Positions 17,071 through 26,554 of a DNA stretch of 49,633 nt are shown piece after piece. Position 1 is the first letter of the stretch. Every line of letters begins with the position of its first letter. The translations under genes and the position numbers were made by a program. The notes beneath the pieces are model-generated. The model did not search any database, was not told where the DNA came from, and saw only the letters and a list, made by a program, of their open reading frames with translations. The DNA is from UBA3478 sp965662045 (GTDB lineage Bacteria > Bacteroidota > Bacteroidia > Flavobacteriales > Flavobacteriaceae). The DNA lies in the NCBI GenBank assembly GCA_965662045.1, contig CBFIGE010000015.1:1-49633 (forward strand). The letters run 5' to 3'.

Positions 17071-18155
17071 ATCAAATCAGATATGTAATTAACAATGTTT
17101 TTTGTAGCCTCTGGCTTGGCTATATTCTTAAGATTTTTAGCCATAGGACTATTGACATTTTTTACATGTTCAATCAATAGCTCAATTTTGATAAGAGAAT
17201 TATTTTCAAATTCCAATTCTTTAAGCATTAGTGCTGCATTCTGATTGACAACTGCTTCAGCATTCTTAGTCTGATGATCCTCAGCTACATTAGGAGACGG
17301 GATGAATAATGTAGGCTTACCGATTAAACTCAATTCTGATATTGCACCCGCACCTGCTCTGCTAATAAATCCGTCAGCACAGGCAAACAACAAGTCCATT
17401 TTTGTAATAAAATCAAATACTTTTATGACATTATTGGTCTGTGTTTTATACCTATTGATGTAGCGTGAACCGCATTGCCATATAAGCTGAATATTTCGAT
17501 TTTGAAATTCGGTTTTGTACGCTGCGAGCCATTCATTCATTCGTTGAGAACCAAGAGAACCTCCTAGCATTACAACAACTGGATTGTTTGGATTTAAATC
17601 AAAAAAGCGACAAGCCTCTTTTTTTGATTTGGCACTATCAATTAATGTACTGCGAACTGGATTACCTGTAAGTTTTACAGATGTATTTCCGAAAAATCGC
17701 TGCATATCTGTATAGGCCACAAAAATCGTTTTTGCTTTAGAAGCCAACCATTTGTTCGTAATACCCGGAAAAGCATTTTGTTCTTGTAGTACATAAGGAA
17801 TTCTCAACTTTGAGGCAGTCAAAAGCAATGGACCACTAGCAAATCCTCCTGTACCAATAGCAATTGTAGGTTTAAATCTTTTGAGAATTAGATAAGACTT
17901 AAATACAGAAAATATCAACTTAAAGGGAAAGCTCAAATTTTTTAAAGTCAACTTACGTTGCAAACCGCTTATCCACAATCCTTTTATTTTATATCCAGCT
18001 TCTGGAACACGCTGCATTTCCATGCGATTCATAGCTCCGACGAACAAAAATTCTGCATCTGGAAATCGCTTTTTTAACTCATCAGCAATGGCTATGGCAG
18101 GATAAATATGACCTCCTGTACCACCTCCAGATATGACGAATCTATGCGTTTTCAA
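17067..18155 (-). CDS. murG: UDP-GlcNAc:lipid I N-acetylglucosaminyltransferase MurG
   Basis: Transfers GlcNAc from UDP-GlcNAc to lipid I, making lipid II on the inner face of the membrane. In 362 residues: the GT-B N-terminal glycine-rich loop VISGGGTGGHIYPAIAIA (about 7-24), a second loop IGTGGFASGP with PYVLQEQNAFPG, and the C-terminal domain VVVMLGGSLGSQRMNEW, LIWQCGSRY and the donor-site region FISRAGAGAISEL with PTLFIPSPNVAEDHQTKNAE. Coupled to ftsW and murC by 4-bp overlaps. Complete and typical. Confidence 0.97.
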   Translation of the reverse strand: MKTHRFVISGGGTGGHIYPAIAIADELKKRFPDAEFLFVGAMNRMEMQRVPEAGYKIKGLWISGLQRKLTLKNLSFPFKLIFSVFKSYLILKRFKPTIAIGTGGFASGPLLLTASKLRIPYVLQEQNAFPGITNKWLASKAKTIFVAYTDMQRFFGNTSVKLTGNPVRSTLIDSAKSKKEACRFFDLNPNNPVVVMLGGSLGSQRMNEWLAAYKTEFQNRNIQLIWQCGSRYINRYKTQTNNVIKVFDFITKMDLLFACADGFISRAGAGAISELSLIGKPTLFIPSPNVAEDHQTKNAEAVVNQNAALMLKELEFENNSLIKIELLIEHVKNVNSPMAKNLKNIAKPEATKNIVNYISDLI

Positions 18156-19342
18156 ATAAATTTAATTTTTGACAATTCTTGTTTTGTAATGTTGTTCTTT
18201 TTTGTTTTCATACGGTCTCTAGTCATCCCTATGACTAAACCGATACAAACACAATTCACTAAGGTTCCGGTTCCCCCATCAGATATAAAAGGAAGAGGTT
18301 GTCCTGTAACTGGCAACAGACCTGTTGCCACTGCCATATTGAGTACAGCTTGAATTACAAGAGGTAAACCGAGGCCTACAATCAATAGCTGCTTGTACAA
18401 GGATTTAGCTTGATAACAATTCACAAAAATCAAATATCCCAAGTAGAGATAAGTAAAGAGAATTAAAAATCCTCCCAATAAAATTCCAAACTCCTCCACA
18501 AGAATGGCATAAGCAAAATCAGAGGTCCCTTGAGAAATTTTATTTTTAACCAAGCTATTTCCGGGACCTTTGCCAAACACGCCGCCTCTAGCGACAGCCA
18601 ATTTAGATAGACTGATTTGATGGGTCGCGTCCTTTGAGGCTGATTCTGGATTTAAATAGGTTTCAATTCGATTCTTCCAGGTCACTGCTCTGTCTGTCGG
18701 GAGAATCTCTGGAGCAGTCATCAGCACCAAGAAAAAACCCCCCATTAATAGTCCAAAAACCGAAAAGACACGGAGATAATGGGTAAAAGGGTATCCTCCA
18801 ATGAACAACAGAATGAAGCAGAGCATCAAAAACAAGAATGCTGTGGATAAATTTTGTAACCCAATCAGTATTGTAATGATGAAAACATAAGACCACAATG
18901 TTCTAATACTCTCGTAAAAATCTAAGGGTTCATCGTAGTATTTGGCACAATAGGTACTAATATAGAACATCATGACCGGTATAGCCAAAGTCGAGGGTTG
19001 AAAACTAAAACCGAATAAAACTAACCATCTTTTTGCCGCATAGCCATTGTCTTGCATTAATACTAAACCCAATAGCACAATCATAATTTGCAATGCAAAT
19101 CTTAAAAATGACAACTTGACTAATTTTTTAATGGTTATCAGATGAGCTGCGTACATTATTAGTATTCCTCCCAAAAAAATGCGTAGATTTTTCATAATAA
19201 GCATCTTTTTTTGAATTCCACTATCGCTTAAAGTGTGTTCTGTTCCAGCACTATAAGCTAGAAAAAAAGAATACATGAACAATAAGAAAACAATAATCCA
19301 AATTCGCCTATCTCCTGTAATAAGTTTTGACATCGTTTTCAT
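18152..19342 (-). CDS. ftsW: Lipid II polymerase FtsW (SEDS family)
   Basis: A 396-residue polytopic membrane protein of the SEDS family, the septal glycan polymerase partner of FtsI. About ten hydrophobic segments are visible. Signature pieces include DNGYAAKRWLVLFGFSFQPS (the KRW motif before the functional loop), GKGPGNSLVKNKISQGTSDF with AYAILVEEFGILGG-like LVEEFGILLGG, and the C-terminal GLLPVTGQPLPFISDGGTG. RodA is excluded by context between murD and murG. Two starts are possible: 19342 (4-bp overlap with murD) or the ATG three codons later (MSKLITGDRR); the first is preferred for coupling. Confidence 0.95.
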   Translation of the reverse strand: MKTMSKLITGDRRIWIIVFLLFMYSFFLAYSAGTEHTLSDSGIQKKMLIMKNLRIFLGGILIMYAAHLITIKKLVKLSFLRFALQIMIVLLGLVLMQDNGYAAKRWLVLFGFSFQPSTLAIPVMMFYISTYCAKYYDEPLDFYESIRTLWSYVFIITILIGLQNLSTAFLFLMLCFILLFIGGYPFTHYLRVFSVFGLLMGGFFLVLMTAPEILPTDRAVTWKNRIETYLNPESASKDATHQISLSKLAVARGGVFGKGPGNSLVKNKISQGTSDFAYAILVEEFGILLGGFLILFTYLYLGYLIFVNCYQAKSLYKQLLIVGLGLPLVIQAVLNMAVATGLLPVTGQPLPFISDGGTGTLVNCVCIGLVIGMTRDRMKTKKNNITKQELSKIKFI

Positions 19343-20694
19343 AGGGCTAATCTCTTGACTTGGGTTTTAAATTGATCACCTCGATCTTCATAATTTTTAA
19401 ATAAATCAAAACTTGCACATGCGGGAGAAAGCAACACGGTATCTCCCGTATTTGAAATTTCATACGCTTTTCCAACAGCCTCTGTCATACTCTCTAAAGA
19501 AATCATCTCATCAATTACATTGGAGAAAGTTTCGAATAGTTTTTCATTGTCTTTTCCAAGACAGATAATAGCTTTAACCTTTTCGCGAACCAATGGCAAG
19601 AGGGCTTTATAATCATTCCCTTTATCAACACCTCCTGCAATCCATATGATAGGTTTTTGAACCGTTTGTAGCGCGTAATACGCTGAATTTACATTAGTCG
19701 CCTTTGAATCATTGATATAAACCACTCCCTCAATTCTATTGACCATTTCTAAGCGATGTTCAACAGCAGTAAATGTGGTTATACTCTGTTTTATCTTTTG
19801 ACTTTTTAAATGGGTGGCCATACTAGCTAAACCAGCAGCCATGGTATTTTGAATATTGTGATTTCCCTTTAAAGTCAGTTCTTCTTCTCTGATCGTCATT
19901 TCCTTTTGGTTGTATTTAAATTTCATAGCTGAATTCGAGTAATAAGCTCCTGAATTGTTTGAAATACCACCCATTCCAAAGGGCAATAATTGAGCCTTGG
20001 AAGTCTTTGAGGTAATTAAATCTTTAATATGTTCATCTTCTGCATTATAAATCAAAATGTCGTCTTGATCTTGCTGAGCCGTAATTCGAAATTTTGACTG
20101 CTTGTAATTTTCAAATTTGTATTGATATCGATCTAAGTGATCTGGAGTGATATTGGTTAATACCGCTATTTGAGGTTTAAAAAATTTACAATAGTCCAAT
20201 TGAAAACTACTGACTTCGATTACCGCATAGTCGAACTCTGCTTCAGCGACAGCACGAGCATAACTACGGCCAATATTACCCACTAGGACTGATTTTAGAC
20301 CAGAACTTTTTAAGATATGATGAATTAGAGTTGATGTAGTTGTTTTACCATTACTTCCGGTGATTGCAATTACGGGAGCTTTGGAGTGCAAAAAAGCGAA
20401 CTCAACCTCATCGATAATTTCAATACCGTTATGCTTGATTCGTTTGATTAAAAAACTATCATCAGGGATTCCTGGACTTTTTATAACTAAATCAGCATCT
20501 AAAATCTGCTCCTCGGAATGACCGTTCATCTCAAAGGCGATTCCATGCTCTTCAAGTAGCGTTCTATACTTTAAAGGAATGGTTGAAAAGTCAGAAACAA
20601 AAATTTCAAAGTTCAACTTTTGAGCCAGTATAGCTGCACCTGTACCGCTTTCCCCTCCTCCTAAAACTACTATTTTCTTCTTTCCTAACTCCAT
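19339..20694 (-). CDS. murD: UDP-N-acetylmuramoylalanine--D-glutamate ligase MurD
   Basis: Adds D-glutamate to UDP-MurNAc-L-Ala with ATP. The 451-residue protein shows IVVLGGGESGTGAAILA at the N-terminus (about 8-24), LVIKSPGIPDDS, the ATP loop VIAITGSNGKTTTSTLIHH (about 111-129), EVSSFQLDYC, LTNITPDHLDRY, GNHNIQNTMAA, and the C-terminal NDSKATNVNSAYYAL with IIWIAGGVDKGNDY and LSPACASFDLFKNYEDRGD. It starts 4 bp downstream of mraY and overlaps ftsW by 4 bp. Complete. Confidence 0.97.
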   Translation of the reverse strand: MELGKKKIVVLGGGESGTGAAILAQKLNFEIFVSDFSTIPLKYRTLLEEHGIAFEMNGHSEEQILDADLVIKSPGIPDDSFLIKRIKHNGIEIIDEVEFAFLHSKAPVIAITGSNGKTTTSTLIHHILKSSGLKSVLVGNIGRSYARAVAEAEFDYAVIEVSSFQLDYCKFFKPQIAVLTNITPDHLDRYQYKFENYKQSKFRITAQQDQDDILIYNAEDEHIKDLITSKTSKAQLLPFGMGGISNNSGAYYSNSAMKFKYNQKEMTIREEELTLKGNHNIQNTMAAGLASMATHLKSQKIKQSITTFTAVEHRLEMVNRIEGVVYINDSKATNVNSAYYALQTVQKPIIWIAGGVDKGNDYKALLPLVREKVKAIICLGKDNEKLFETFSNVIDEMISLESMTEAVGKAYEISNTGDTVLLSPACASFDLFKNYEDRGDQFKTQVKRLAL

Positions 20695-20698
20695 TGAA

Positions 20699-21907
20699 TT
20701 ATCTGACTTTTAATGTTACAATAGTTAAAACTGCTAGAATTACACCTACAATTAAAAACCGATTCACAATCTTGCTTTCATGCATTCCAACTTTTTGGTA
20801 ATGGTGGTGTAATGGAGCCATTAAAAAGATTCTTTTACCTACACCATATTTCTTTTTGGTTCTTTTGAAATAAACCACTTGAATCACTACCGAAAGCGTC
20901 TCAGCGAAAAATATTCCACACAATAAGGGTATCAACAATTCTTTTCGCACAATAAGCGCGATAACCGCTATCAATCCACCAATAGTTAAACTCCCAGTAT
21001 CACCCATAAATACTTGAGCAGGATAGGTGTTGTACCACATAAAACCAATGAGTGCACCGATAAAGGATCCACAAAAAATAACGAGTTCACCTACTCTTGG
21101 GATATACATTATGTTTAGGTAATCGGAAAAAAGTACATTTCCAGACACCCAAGCGAATATCATAAGGACCAAGACAATTATCACAGAAGAACCAGCTGCT
21201 AAACCATCAATACCATCGGTTAGATTAGCTCCATTGGATACCGCAGTCACAATGAAAATAACTATCGGAATAAAAATAAGCCAGGCGTAATCAGCCCATT
21301 CTTCATTAAAGATCTTTATAATATCAGCGTAATCAAATTCATTGCCTTTGAAAAAAGGTATGTTGGTTTGTAAACTTTTTACTTCTTTTATTTCTGAAAA
21401 GTTTATGCCCGTTTGTGCTGCGTCTTTTTGCTTTATTGTAATCTCTGGGTGCGTATACAATACTACACCTACTATTAGTCCTAAAACACTTTGACCAATG
21501 AGTTTAAACCTTGATTTTAAACCCTCTTTATCTTTTCGGAATACTTTGATGTAATCGTCTACAAATCCAATAACACCCATCCAAAGTGTTGAAACAATTA
21601 GCAGTTGAATATAAACGTTACTGATATCTGCAAACAAAATCACAGGGGTCAATAACGATAGAATGACAATCAAACCTCCCATTGTTGGGGTTCCTGCCTT
21701 CTCAGACTGACCCTCCAAACCAAGATCTCGTATTTCTTCTCCTATTTGCTTTCGCCGAATAAAAGCAATGATTCTTTTACCCAAGACCATCGCAATAAAA
21801 AGACTCAAAAGTGTAGCTAATGAAGCCCTAAAGGACAAATATTGAAAGACAGAGGCTCCAGTAAGCTGGTATTGTTTTTCTAAAAAATCGAATAGGTAAT
21901 AGAGCAT
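20699..21907 (-). CDS. mraY: Phospho-N-acetylmuramoyl-pentapeptide transferase MraY
   Basis: Makes lipid I by transferring phospho-MurNAc-pentapeptide to undecaprenyl phosphate. A 402-residue membrane protein with about ten helices. Family motifs: AGTPTMGGLIVILSLL, GFVDDYIKVFRKDKEGL (Asp pair of the active site), NLTDGIDGLAAGSS, FMGDTGSLTIGGLIA and the C-terminal MAPLHHHYQKVG (His loop). A stretch of about 50 residues between the N-terminal helices and VSNGANLTDGIDG (with TIKQKDAAQTGINFSEIKEV) is a loop insertion, which I take to be typical for this phylum. It lies directly behind murE. Confidence 0.97.
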   Translation of the reverse strand: MLYYLFDFLEKQYQLTGASVFQYLSFRASLATLLSLFIAMVLGKRIIAFIRRKQIGEEIRDLGLEGQSEKAGTPTMGGLIVILSLLTPVILFADISNVYIQLLIVSTLWMGVIGFVDDYIKVFRKDKEGLKSRFKLIGQSVLGLIVGVVLYTHPEITIKQKDAAQTGINFSEIKEVKSLQTNIPFFKGNEFDYADIIKIFNEEWADYAWLIFIPIVIFIVTAVSNGANLTDGIDGLAAGSSVIIVLVLMIFAWVSGNVLFSDYLNIMYIPRVGELVIFCGSFIGALIGFMWYNTYPAQVFMGDTGSLTIGGLIAVIALIVRKELLIPLLCGIFFAETLSVVIQVVYFKRTKKKYGVGKRIFLMAPLHHHYQKVGMHESKIVNRFLIVGVILAVLTIVTLKVR

Positions 21908-23374
21908 TTAATTCAGTTTTGCAAATTCGTTCTTGGTTATTTCTAGATCGTCAAAATGTTGTTTTTCACCATTAATTTCTTGGTAGGTCTCATGACCTTT
22001 ACCGGCAATTAAAATGACATCTCCAGGTTGAGCAATTTTTACCGCTCTTTGAATGGCTTCTTTACGATCGATTACTACGTCATATTTGTGACGATCTGAT
22101 GTTCGCACCCCACTAATAATTTGTTCAATAATTTGTTCTGGATCTTCATCTCTAGGATTGTCAGAAGTAAATAAAACCTCATCACTTAAAGTCGCTGCAA
22201 TCTTTCCCATTAAAGGTCTTTTACTTTTATCTCTATTACCGCCGCATCCCATTAAGGTAATGACACGATTAGCTCTGTCTTTAAGTGTTTTAATAGTGGT
22301 CAAAACGTTTTCGATGGCATCTGGAGTGTGCGCGTAATCAATTACCGCTTTGATACCATTGCTAGAAGTGATGAATTCAAATCTTCCTTTTACCGGTTCC
22401 AATAAACTTAATTCTTTTAGTACTTCTTCTTTATCAGCACCTAACTCTACGGCCACTCCGTAGACTGCAGCGAGGTTGTACGCATTAAATTCACCCACCA
22501 ATTTGACCCATATCTCATGGTTTTCAATTCTCAATAATGTACCTGAAAATTGCTGTTCTAGGATATGTGCTTTTACGTCTGCATGATTTTTTAGTCCATA
22601 GGTATGTTTAGCTGCTTTGGAATTTTGCAACATGTACAAACCATTTTTATCATCAAGATTTGTCAGCGCAAAAGCAGAAGAAGCTAATTCATCAAAAAGC
22701 GCCTTTTTAGCATCTCTATAATGCGAAAACGTTTTGTGATAATCAAGGTGATCTTGAGTCAAGTTGGTAAATACAGCTGCATCTACATCGACACCTGATA
22801 AGCGGGACTGGTGTATACCATGCGAACTGGCTTCCATAAAACAACAAGTGACCCCTTTTGATTTCATTTGCAGAAAAACCTGTTGTAACTGCATAGCGTC
22901 AGGTGTAGTATGAGTTGTGTTTAAAACTTCTGCACCTACTCGGATATCAATTGTCGAGACCAATCCACATGTATGACCTAACTTTTGAAAAAGGGTAAAC
23001 AACATCGAACTAACGCTGGTTTTACCATTAGTTCCCGTTATGGCAATAACTTTAAATGCACTAGAAGGTTTGTCAAAAAAGTTTGAGGCAATAATTCCAT
23101 ATGCTTTCCTGCTATTATCTACTCGAATAAAAGTAACCTTAGTATTATCTGATAATGAGCTTGGAATGTACTGACATATTATAGATTTAGCTCCTTTTTC
23201 TATTGCCTTCTCTATGAATAGATGACCATCAAAGGCTATGCCTTCAATAGCTATAAATAAGTCTTGATGTTTAACATTTCGAGAATCAACTTTTACTTCA
23301 TTGACCTGAACGGACGTAGTTCCTTGAACAGCTTCAATGGAGACACCATAAAGTAACTCTTTTAGCTCTTTCAT
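21908..23374 (-). CDS. murE: UDP-MurNAc-tripeptide ligase MurE (meso-DAP type)
   Basis: Adds the third amino acid of the stem peptide with ATP. The 488-residue protein shows VKVDSRNVKHQDLFIAIEG-like N-terminal domain residues (VDSRNV near 30), the ATP loop VIAITGTNGKTSVSSMLF, FMEASSHGIHQSRL, FTNLTQDHLDYH, YNLAAVYGVA, VIDYAHTPDAIENVL, and TLMGCGGNRDKSKRP. The specificity motif reads DNPRDEDPEQI: DNPR indicates meso-diaminopimelate rather than lysine, so the wall should be of DAP type. It overlaps ftsI by 4 bp. No murF follows, unlike the order in Escherichia coli. Confidence 0.97.
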   Translation of the reverse strand: MKELKELLYGVSIEAVQGTTSVQVNEVKVDSRNVKHQDLFIAIEGIAFDGHLFIEKAIEKGAKSIICQYIPSSLSDNTKVTFIRVDNSRKAYGIIASNFFDKPSSAFKVIAITGTNGKTSVSSMLFTLFQKLGHTCGLVSTIDIRVGAEVLNTTHTTPDAMQLQQVFLQMKSKGVTCCFMEASSHGIHQSRLSGVDVDAAVFTNLTQDHLDYHKTFSHYRDAKKALFDELASSAFALTNLDDKNGLYMLQNSKAAKHTYGLKNHADVKAHILEQQFSGTLLRIENHEIWVKLVGEFNAYNLAAVYGVAVELGADKEEVLKELSLLEPVKGRFEFITSSNGIKAVIDYAHTPDAIENVLTTIKTLKDRANRVITLMGCGGNRDKSKRPLMGKIAATLSDEVLFTSDNPRDEDPEQIIEQIISGVRTSDRHKYDVVIDRKEAIQRAVKIAQPGDVILIAGKGHETYQEINGEKQHFDDLEITKNEFAKLN

Positions 23375-25338
23375 GACATGATTAGTTGTAGATTATCAAT
23401 TTGAGCAATAGGGGTTCCAGCCTTTTGAGATTGCTTAGTAACTATTCCTTCTCCTTGAATTTGAAACTCAATGTCTAAATGGTTCAGTACAGCGCTAACA
23501 TCTGACTTTTGCATTCCAATAAAACTGGGTAACCTAAGCTGATCAGCCTTTGTTGGACCCAATACATTTTCAATTTGTGCAATAGAAATCTCAGAGATAT
23601 ATGGCGTTTCTGTAAGCACATTTTGAGCGATGGATTTAAATACTGGTCCAGCGACATCAGCACCATATATCTGCCGAGATTTATCGGGTTTATCTATAAC
23701 TACAATACACGAATATTTTGGGTTTTCGGCAGGAAAATATCCTGCAAAAGAAGAGACGTAATTCACCTCATCATCAACACTGTAATTTATTTGTGATGTT
23801 CCAGTTTTACCGGCGAAGGTCAATTGGATATCACTTAATTTATTGGCTGTTCCATAACTTTTTTCAACCACATCTCGCAATAATTGCTGGGCAATTCGAA
23901 TTGATTTTTTTGAAGCTATAGATGGATGTATAATCTCTTTTTCAAATGACTTTATGATCTGACCTGCCTTTTGAACAGCCTCTGCAAATAAGGGACGCAC
24001 TAATTCTCCATCGTTAGCTACCGCATTATAATACGAAAGCATTTGCAATGGTGTTAACTGAATCTCATAGCCAAAAGACATCCAAGGCAATGATAGCCCA
24101 GACCATCCAGCATCGCCAGGGTAACGTACAATAGGTTTTGTTTCGCCTTTGATATCAATACCTAACTTCTGATTCATTTGCATGCTGTACAAACGATTTA
24201 CGAATTGCTCAGGATGATTTTTATATCCCTGATGAATCATTTCAGCAAAAGCCGTGTTTGAAGAAACAGCAAAAGCTTTGGCTAAACTTATAGGCCCATA
24301 TCCCCCTTGCTTAGAATCATTGACATGCTTACTATAAACGGTATATTTTCCATAAGGTGCATGAAATACTTTTGAAGTATCAGCTATTCTGTCTTCAAGT
24401 GCAGCTAGAAGACTGATTAATTTAAAGGTAGACCCCGGTTCATATCTAGAATTGATAGCATAATTAAAATCTTCTTTGTACTGACCGTCTTTTTGAAGAT
24501 TCAGATTCGACATTGCTCGAACCGCACCTGTTTTTACTTCCATCACAATAGCTACTCCTCGTTCTGCTTGATGTTTTTCAACGGCATTTAACAAGGCTTG
24601 ATGCGTGGCATCTTGAATGTTGCTATTGATAGTACTAATCAAATCAAGTCCGTCAGTAGAATTAGAAATAACTTCGATGGTTTTGGTAATATTTGTTTGT
24701 AAAGAATGTACCTTTTGAGACCCGTCTTTTCCAGCTAAAATATCATGGTGAAATGCACCTTCCATTCCCAACATATATTCCTCATTCTCACGAATTTCAT
24801 ATCGCCCTATAAGTCTACGTGCCATTTGACCAAATGGATAAACTCTATGTGTCTCACGCTTCCATATGAATCCTCCGGCTAAGCGCTCTAAATTGAATAG
24901 CGGAAAGTTTTTTACTCGCTTAAATTCAGCATGCGTTAGATTTTGAGCAATAGCAATATGTTGATTTCTATTTTTTCGAGCAGTTTCTATTTTTGACAAC
25001 CACTGTCCTTTATTTAAAGTTGTGATTTTTGATAAGGAATCTGAAAGGGCATATTTATGACGATTAAAAAGCCCTTCATTAGCTACCAAAGGGTCGAATG
25101 ACATATTGTAGTGTGATACACTGACGGCTAATAATGCGCCATCTTCAGAATAAACGCGACCTCTTCTCGCCTTTATAGGCTTGGTCTGTACAGGTGTATA
25201 TCTGGCTGTTCTTTCGAGCTCTCCGGTTTCTATAAATTGAAAACGCACCAACTTGTAAACAATAGCAAGACCAGAAAAAATCAAAACCGCCATAAACAGC
25301 AGTAATCTTGTATTTATATTTCTCTCTGAAGCTTTCAT
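23371..25338 (-). CDS. ftsI: Septal peptidoglycan transpeptidase FtsI (PBP3) with a C-terminal PASTA domain
   Basis: A 655-residue class B penicillin-binding protein that cross-links septal peptidoglycan. One N-terminal membrane helix (about 11-29) is followed by the dimerisation domain (KPIKARRGRVYSEDGALLAVS) and the transpeptidase with SxxK in YEPGSTFKLIS, SxN in FAVSSNTAFAE and KTG in TFAGKTGTSQINY. The last ~60 residues (LRLPSFIGMQKSDVSAVLNH to the end) form a PASTA-like domain, common in this phylum. The start overlaps the ftsL stop by one base. All catalytic residues are present. Confidence 0.96.
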   Translation of the reverse strand: MKASERNINTRLLLFMAVLIFSGLAIVYKLVRFQFIETGELERTARYTPVQTKPIKARRGRVYSEDGALLAVSVSHYNMSFDPLVANEGLFNRHKYALSDSLSKITTLNKGQWLSKIETARKNRNQHIAIAQNLTHAEFKRVKNFPLFNLERLAGGFIWKRETHRVYPFGQMARRLIGRYEIRENEEYMLGMEGAFHHDILAGKDGSQKVHSLQTNITKTIEVISNSTDGLDLISTINSNIQDATHQALLNAVEKHQAERGVAIVMEVKTGAVRAMSNLNLQKDGQYKEDFNYAINSRYEPGSTFKLISLLAALEDRIADTSKVFHAPYGKYTVYSKHVNDSKQGGYGPISLAKAFAVSSNTAFAEMIHQGYKNHPEQFVNRLYSMQMNQKLGIDIKGETKPIVRYPGDAGWSGLSLPWMSFGYEIQLTPLQMLSYYNAVANDGELVRPLFAEAVQKAGQIIKSFEKEIIHPSIASKKSIRIAQQLLRDVVEKSYGTANKLSDIQLTFAGKTGTSQINYSVDDEVNYVSSFAGYFPAENPKYSCIVVIDKPDKSRQIYGADVAGPVFKSIAQNVLTETPYISEISIAQIENVLGPTKADQLRLPSFIGMQKSDVSAVLNHLDIEFQIQGEGIVTKQSQKAGTPIAQIDNLQLIMS

Positions 25339-25649
25339 TATTTGACTACAACGATTTTCTCAATAGGTTTATGAATAGGCTTTAGTCCAAGTGACTCGAG
25401 ATCTTTCTCGAGTTGAGAAGAGAGCCTACTTTTCTGAACTTCTTGTTTTAAGACTATATAATCACTTTGCAGTACATTAATTTCATCATTGAGTTGCTTT
25501 ATTTTGAAGGCCTTAAAATCACTTTGATTAGAGAGGGTGATTCCGATAATGCTAATAGCAATTAACATGACAAATATTTGGATAGTCATTTTGGAGTTTT
25601 TACCCAAGAACAATTTCAAGTTTAAGATGTCTATTAGCTTTGCTTTCAT
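25338..25649 (-). CDS. ftsL: Cell division protein FtsL-like
   Basis: A 103-residue bitopic protein: a cytoplasmic N-terminus of about 20 residues, one membrane helix (about 22-40, MTIQIFVMLIAISIIGITL) and a coiled-coil-like periplasmic part (FKIKQLNDEINVLQSDYIVLKQEVQKS). Sequence similarity within FtsL is low everywhere; the topology, size and position between rsmH and ftsI decide the call. It would form a complex with FtsQ and FtsI/FtsW. It overlaps both neighbours by one base, which suggests strong translational coupling. Confidence 0.85.
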   Translation of the reverse strand: MKAKLIDILNLKLFLGKNSKMTIQIFVMLIAISIIGITLSNQSDFKAFKIKQLNDEINVLQSDYIVLKQEVQKSRLSSQLEKDLESLGLKPIHKPIEKIVVVK

Positions 25650-26554
25650 TATAATTTTTCTGCTATTCTCATTTTAGCACTTCTGGCACGGTTGTTTTGC
25701 TCTAATTCTGAAGAATTTGGCTTGCACATTTTTCCTATACGTTTAAAATAGAGGTCTGGATTCCCATAAAAGTCCTTTCGGATTTGACCGTCGATATGAC
25801 CAGATCTTATAAATCGTTTCACTAATCGATCTTCTAGAGAATGATATGAAATAACAACCAAGCGGCCGTTGGTTTGAATGAGATTATTCAATTGAAGCAA
25901 AAAGGTCTCCAAAGAAGCGAGTTCTTGATTGACCTCTACACGAATGCCTTGGAAGAGTTGCGCTAATAGTTTGCTCTTCTTAGATTCTGGTGTCAAATGC
26001 GCTACCGCGTCAATGAGCTCAAAAGTTGTATTAATTTCGGCTTTTTCACGTCTTGAAATTATAGCCTCTGTCCATTTTGGCGCATTACTGAGTTCTGCAT
26101 AACTGTAGAACAAACGTGTCAGGTCTTCAGCATTATATGAATTCACTACGCTATGAGCCGTTAAATCCGAGGCTTGATCCATTCTCATGTCAAGAGGTGC
26201 ATCAAAGCGAATAGAAAAACCTCTTGCGCCAAAATCAAATTGATGAGAAGAAACACCGAGATCAGCTAAAACACCATCTACTTTGGTAACACCGTAGAGC
26301 TTTAAGAAATTCGAGGCAAATGCAAAATTAGAAGCAATAAAAGTCAAACGAGGATCATTTATGGTGTTTTTCTGAGCATCTATATCTTGATCAAAGACAA
26401 AAAGTCTACCGTCTTTATTGAGATGCTTTAATATTTCTTTAGAATGACCCCCTCCTCCAAAAGTAGCATCGACATAAACACCTGAAGCTTTTATCGCCAA
26501 ACCATCTACGGCTTCTTTTAGCATTACAGGTATGTGATAGGTGTTAATCGTCAT
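25649..26554 (-). CDS. rsmH: 16S rRNA (cytosine-1402-N4)-methyltransferase RsmH
   Basis: Methylates N4 of C1402 in 16S rRNA using S-adenosylmethionine (formerly MraW). The 301-residue protein shows YHIPVMLKEAVDGLAIKASG, the SAM-binding motif YVDATFGGGGHSKEIL (about 28-43), LADLGVSSHQFDFGARGFS, FRFDAPLDMRMD-like residues (RFDAPLDMRMDQ), RVEVNQELASLE and VISYHSLEDRLVKRF. It follows mraZ with an 11-bp overlap and heads the wall synthesis genes, the standard dcw order. Complete. Confidence 0.97.
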   Translation of the reverse strand: MTINTYHIPVMLKEAVDGLAIKASGVYVDATFGGGGHSKEILKHLNKDGRLFVFDQDIDAQKNTINDPRLTFIASNFAFASNFLKLYGVTKVDGVLADLGVSSHQFDFGARGFSIRFDAPLDMRMDQASDLTAHSVVNSYNAEDLTRLFYSYAELSNAPKWTEAIISRREKAEINTTFELIDAVAHLTPESKKSKLLAQLFQGIRVEVNQELASLETFLLQLNNLIQTNGRLVVISYHSLEDRLVKRFIRSGHIDGQIRKDFYGNPDLYFKRIGKMCKPNSSELEQNNRARSAKMRIAEKL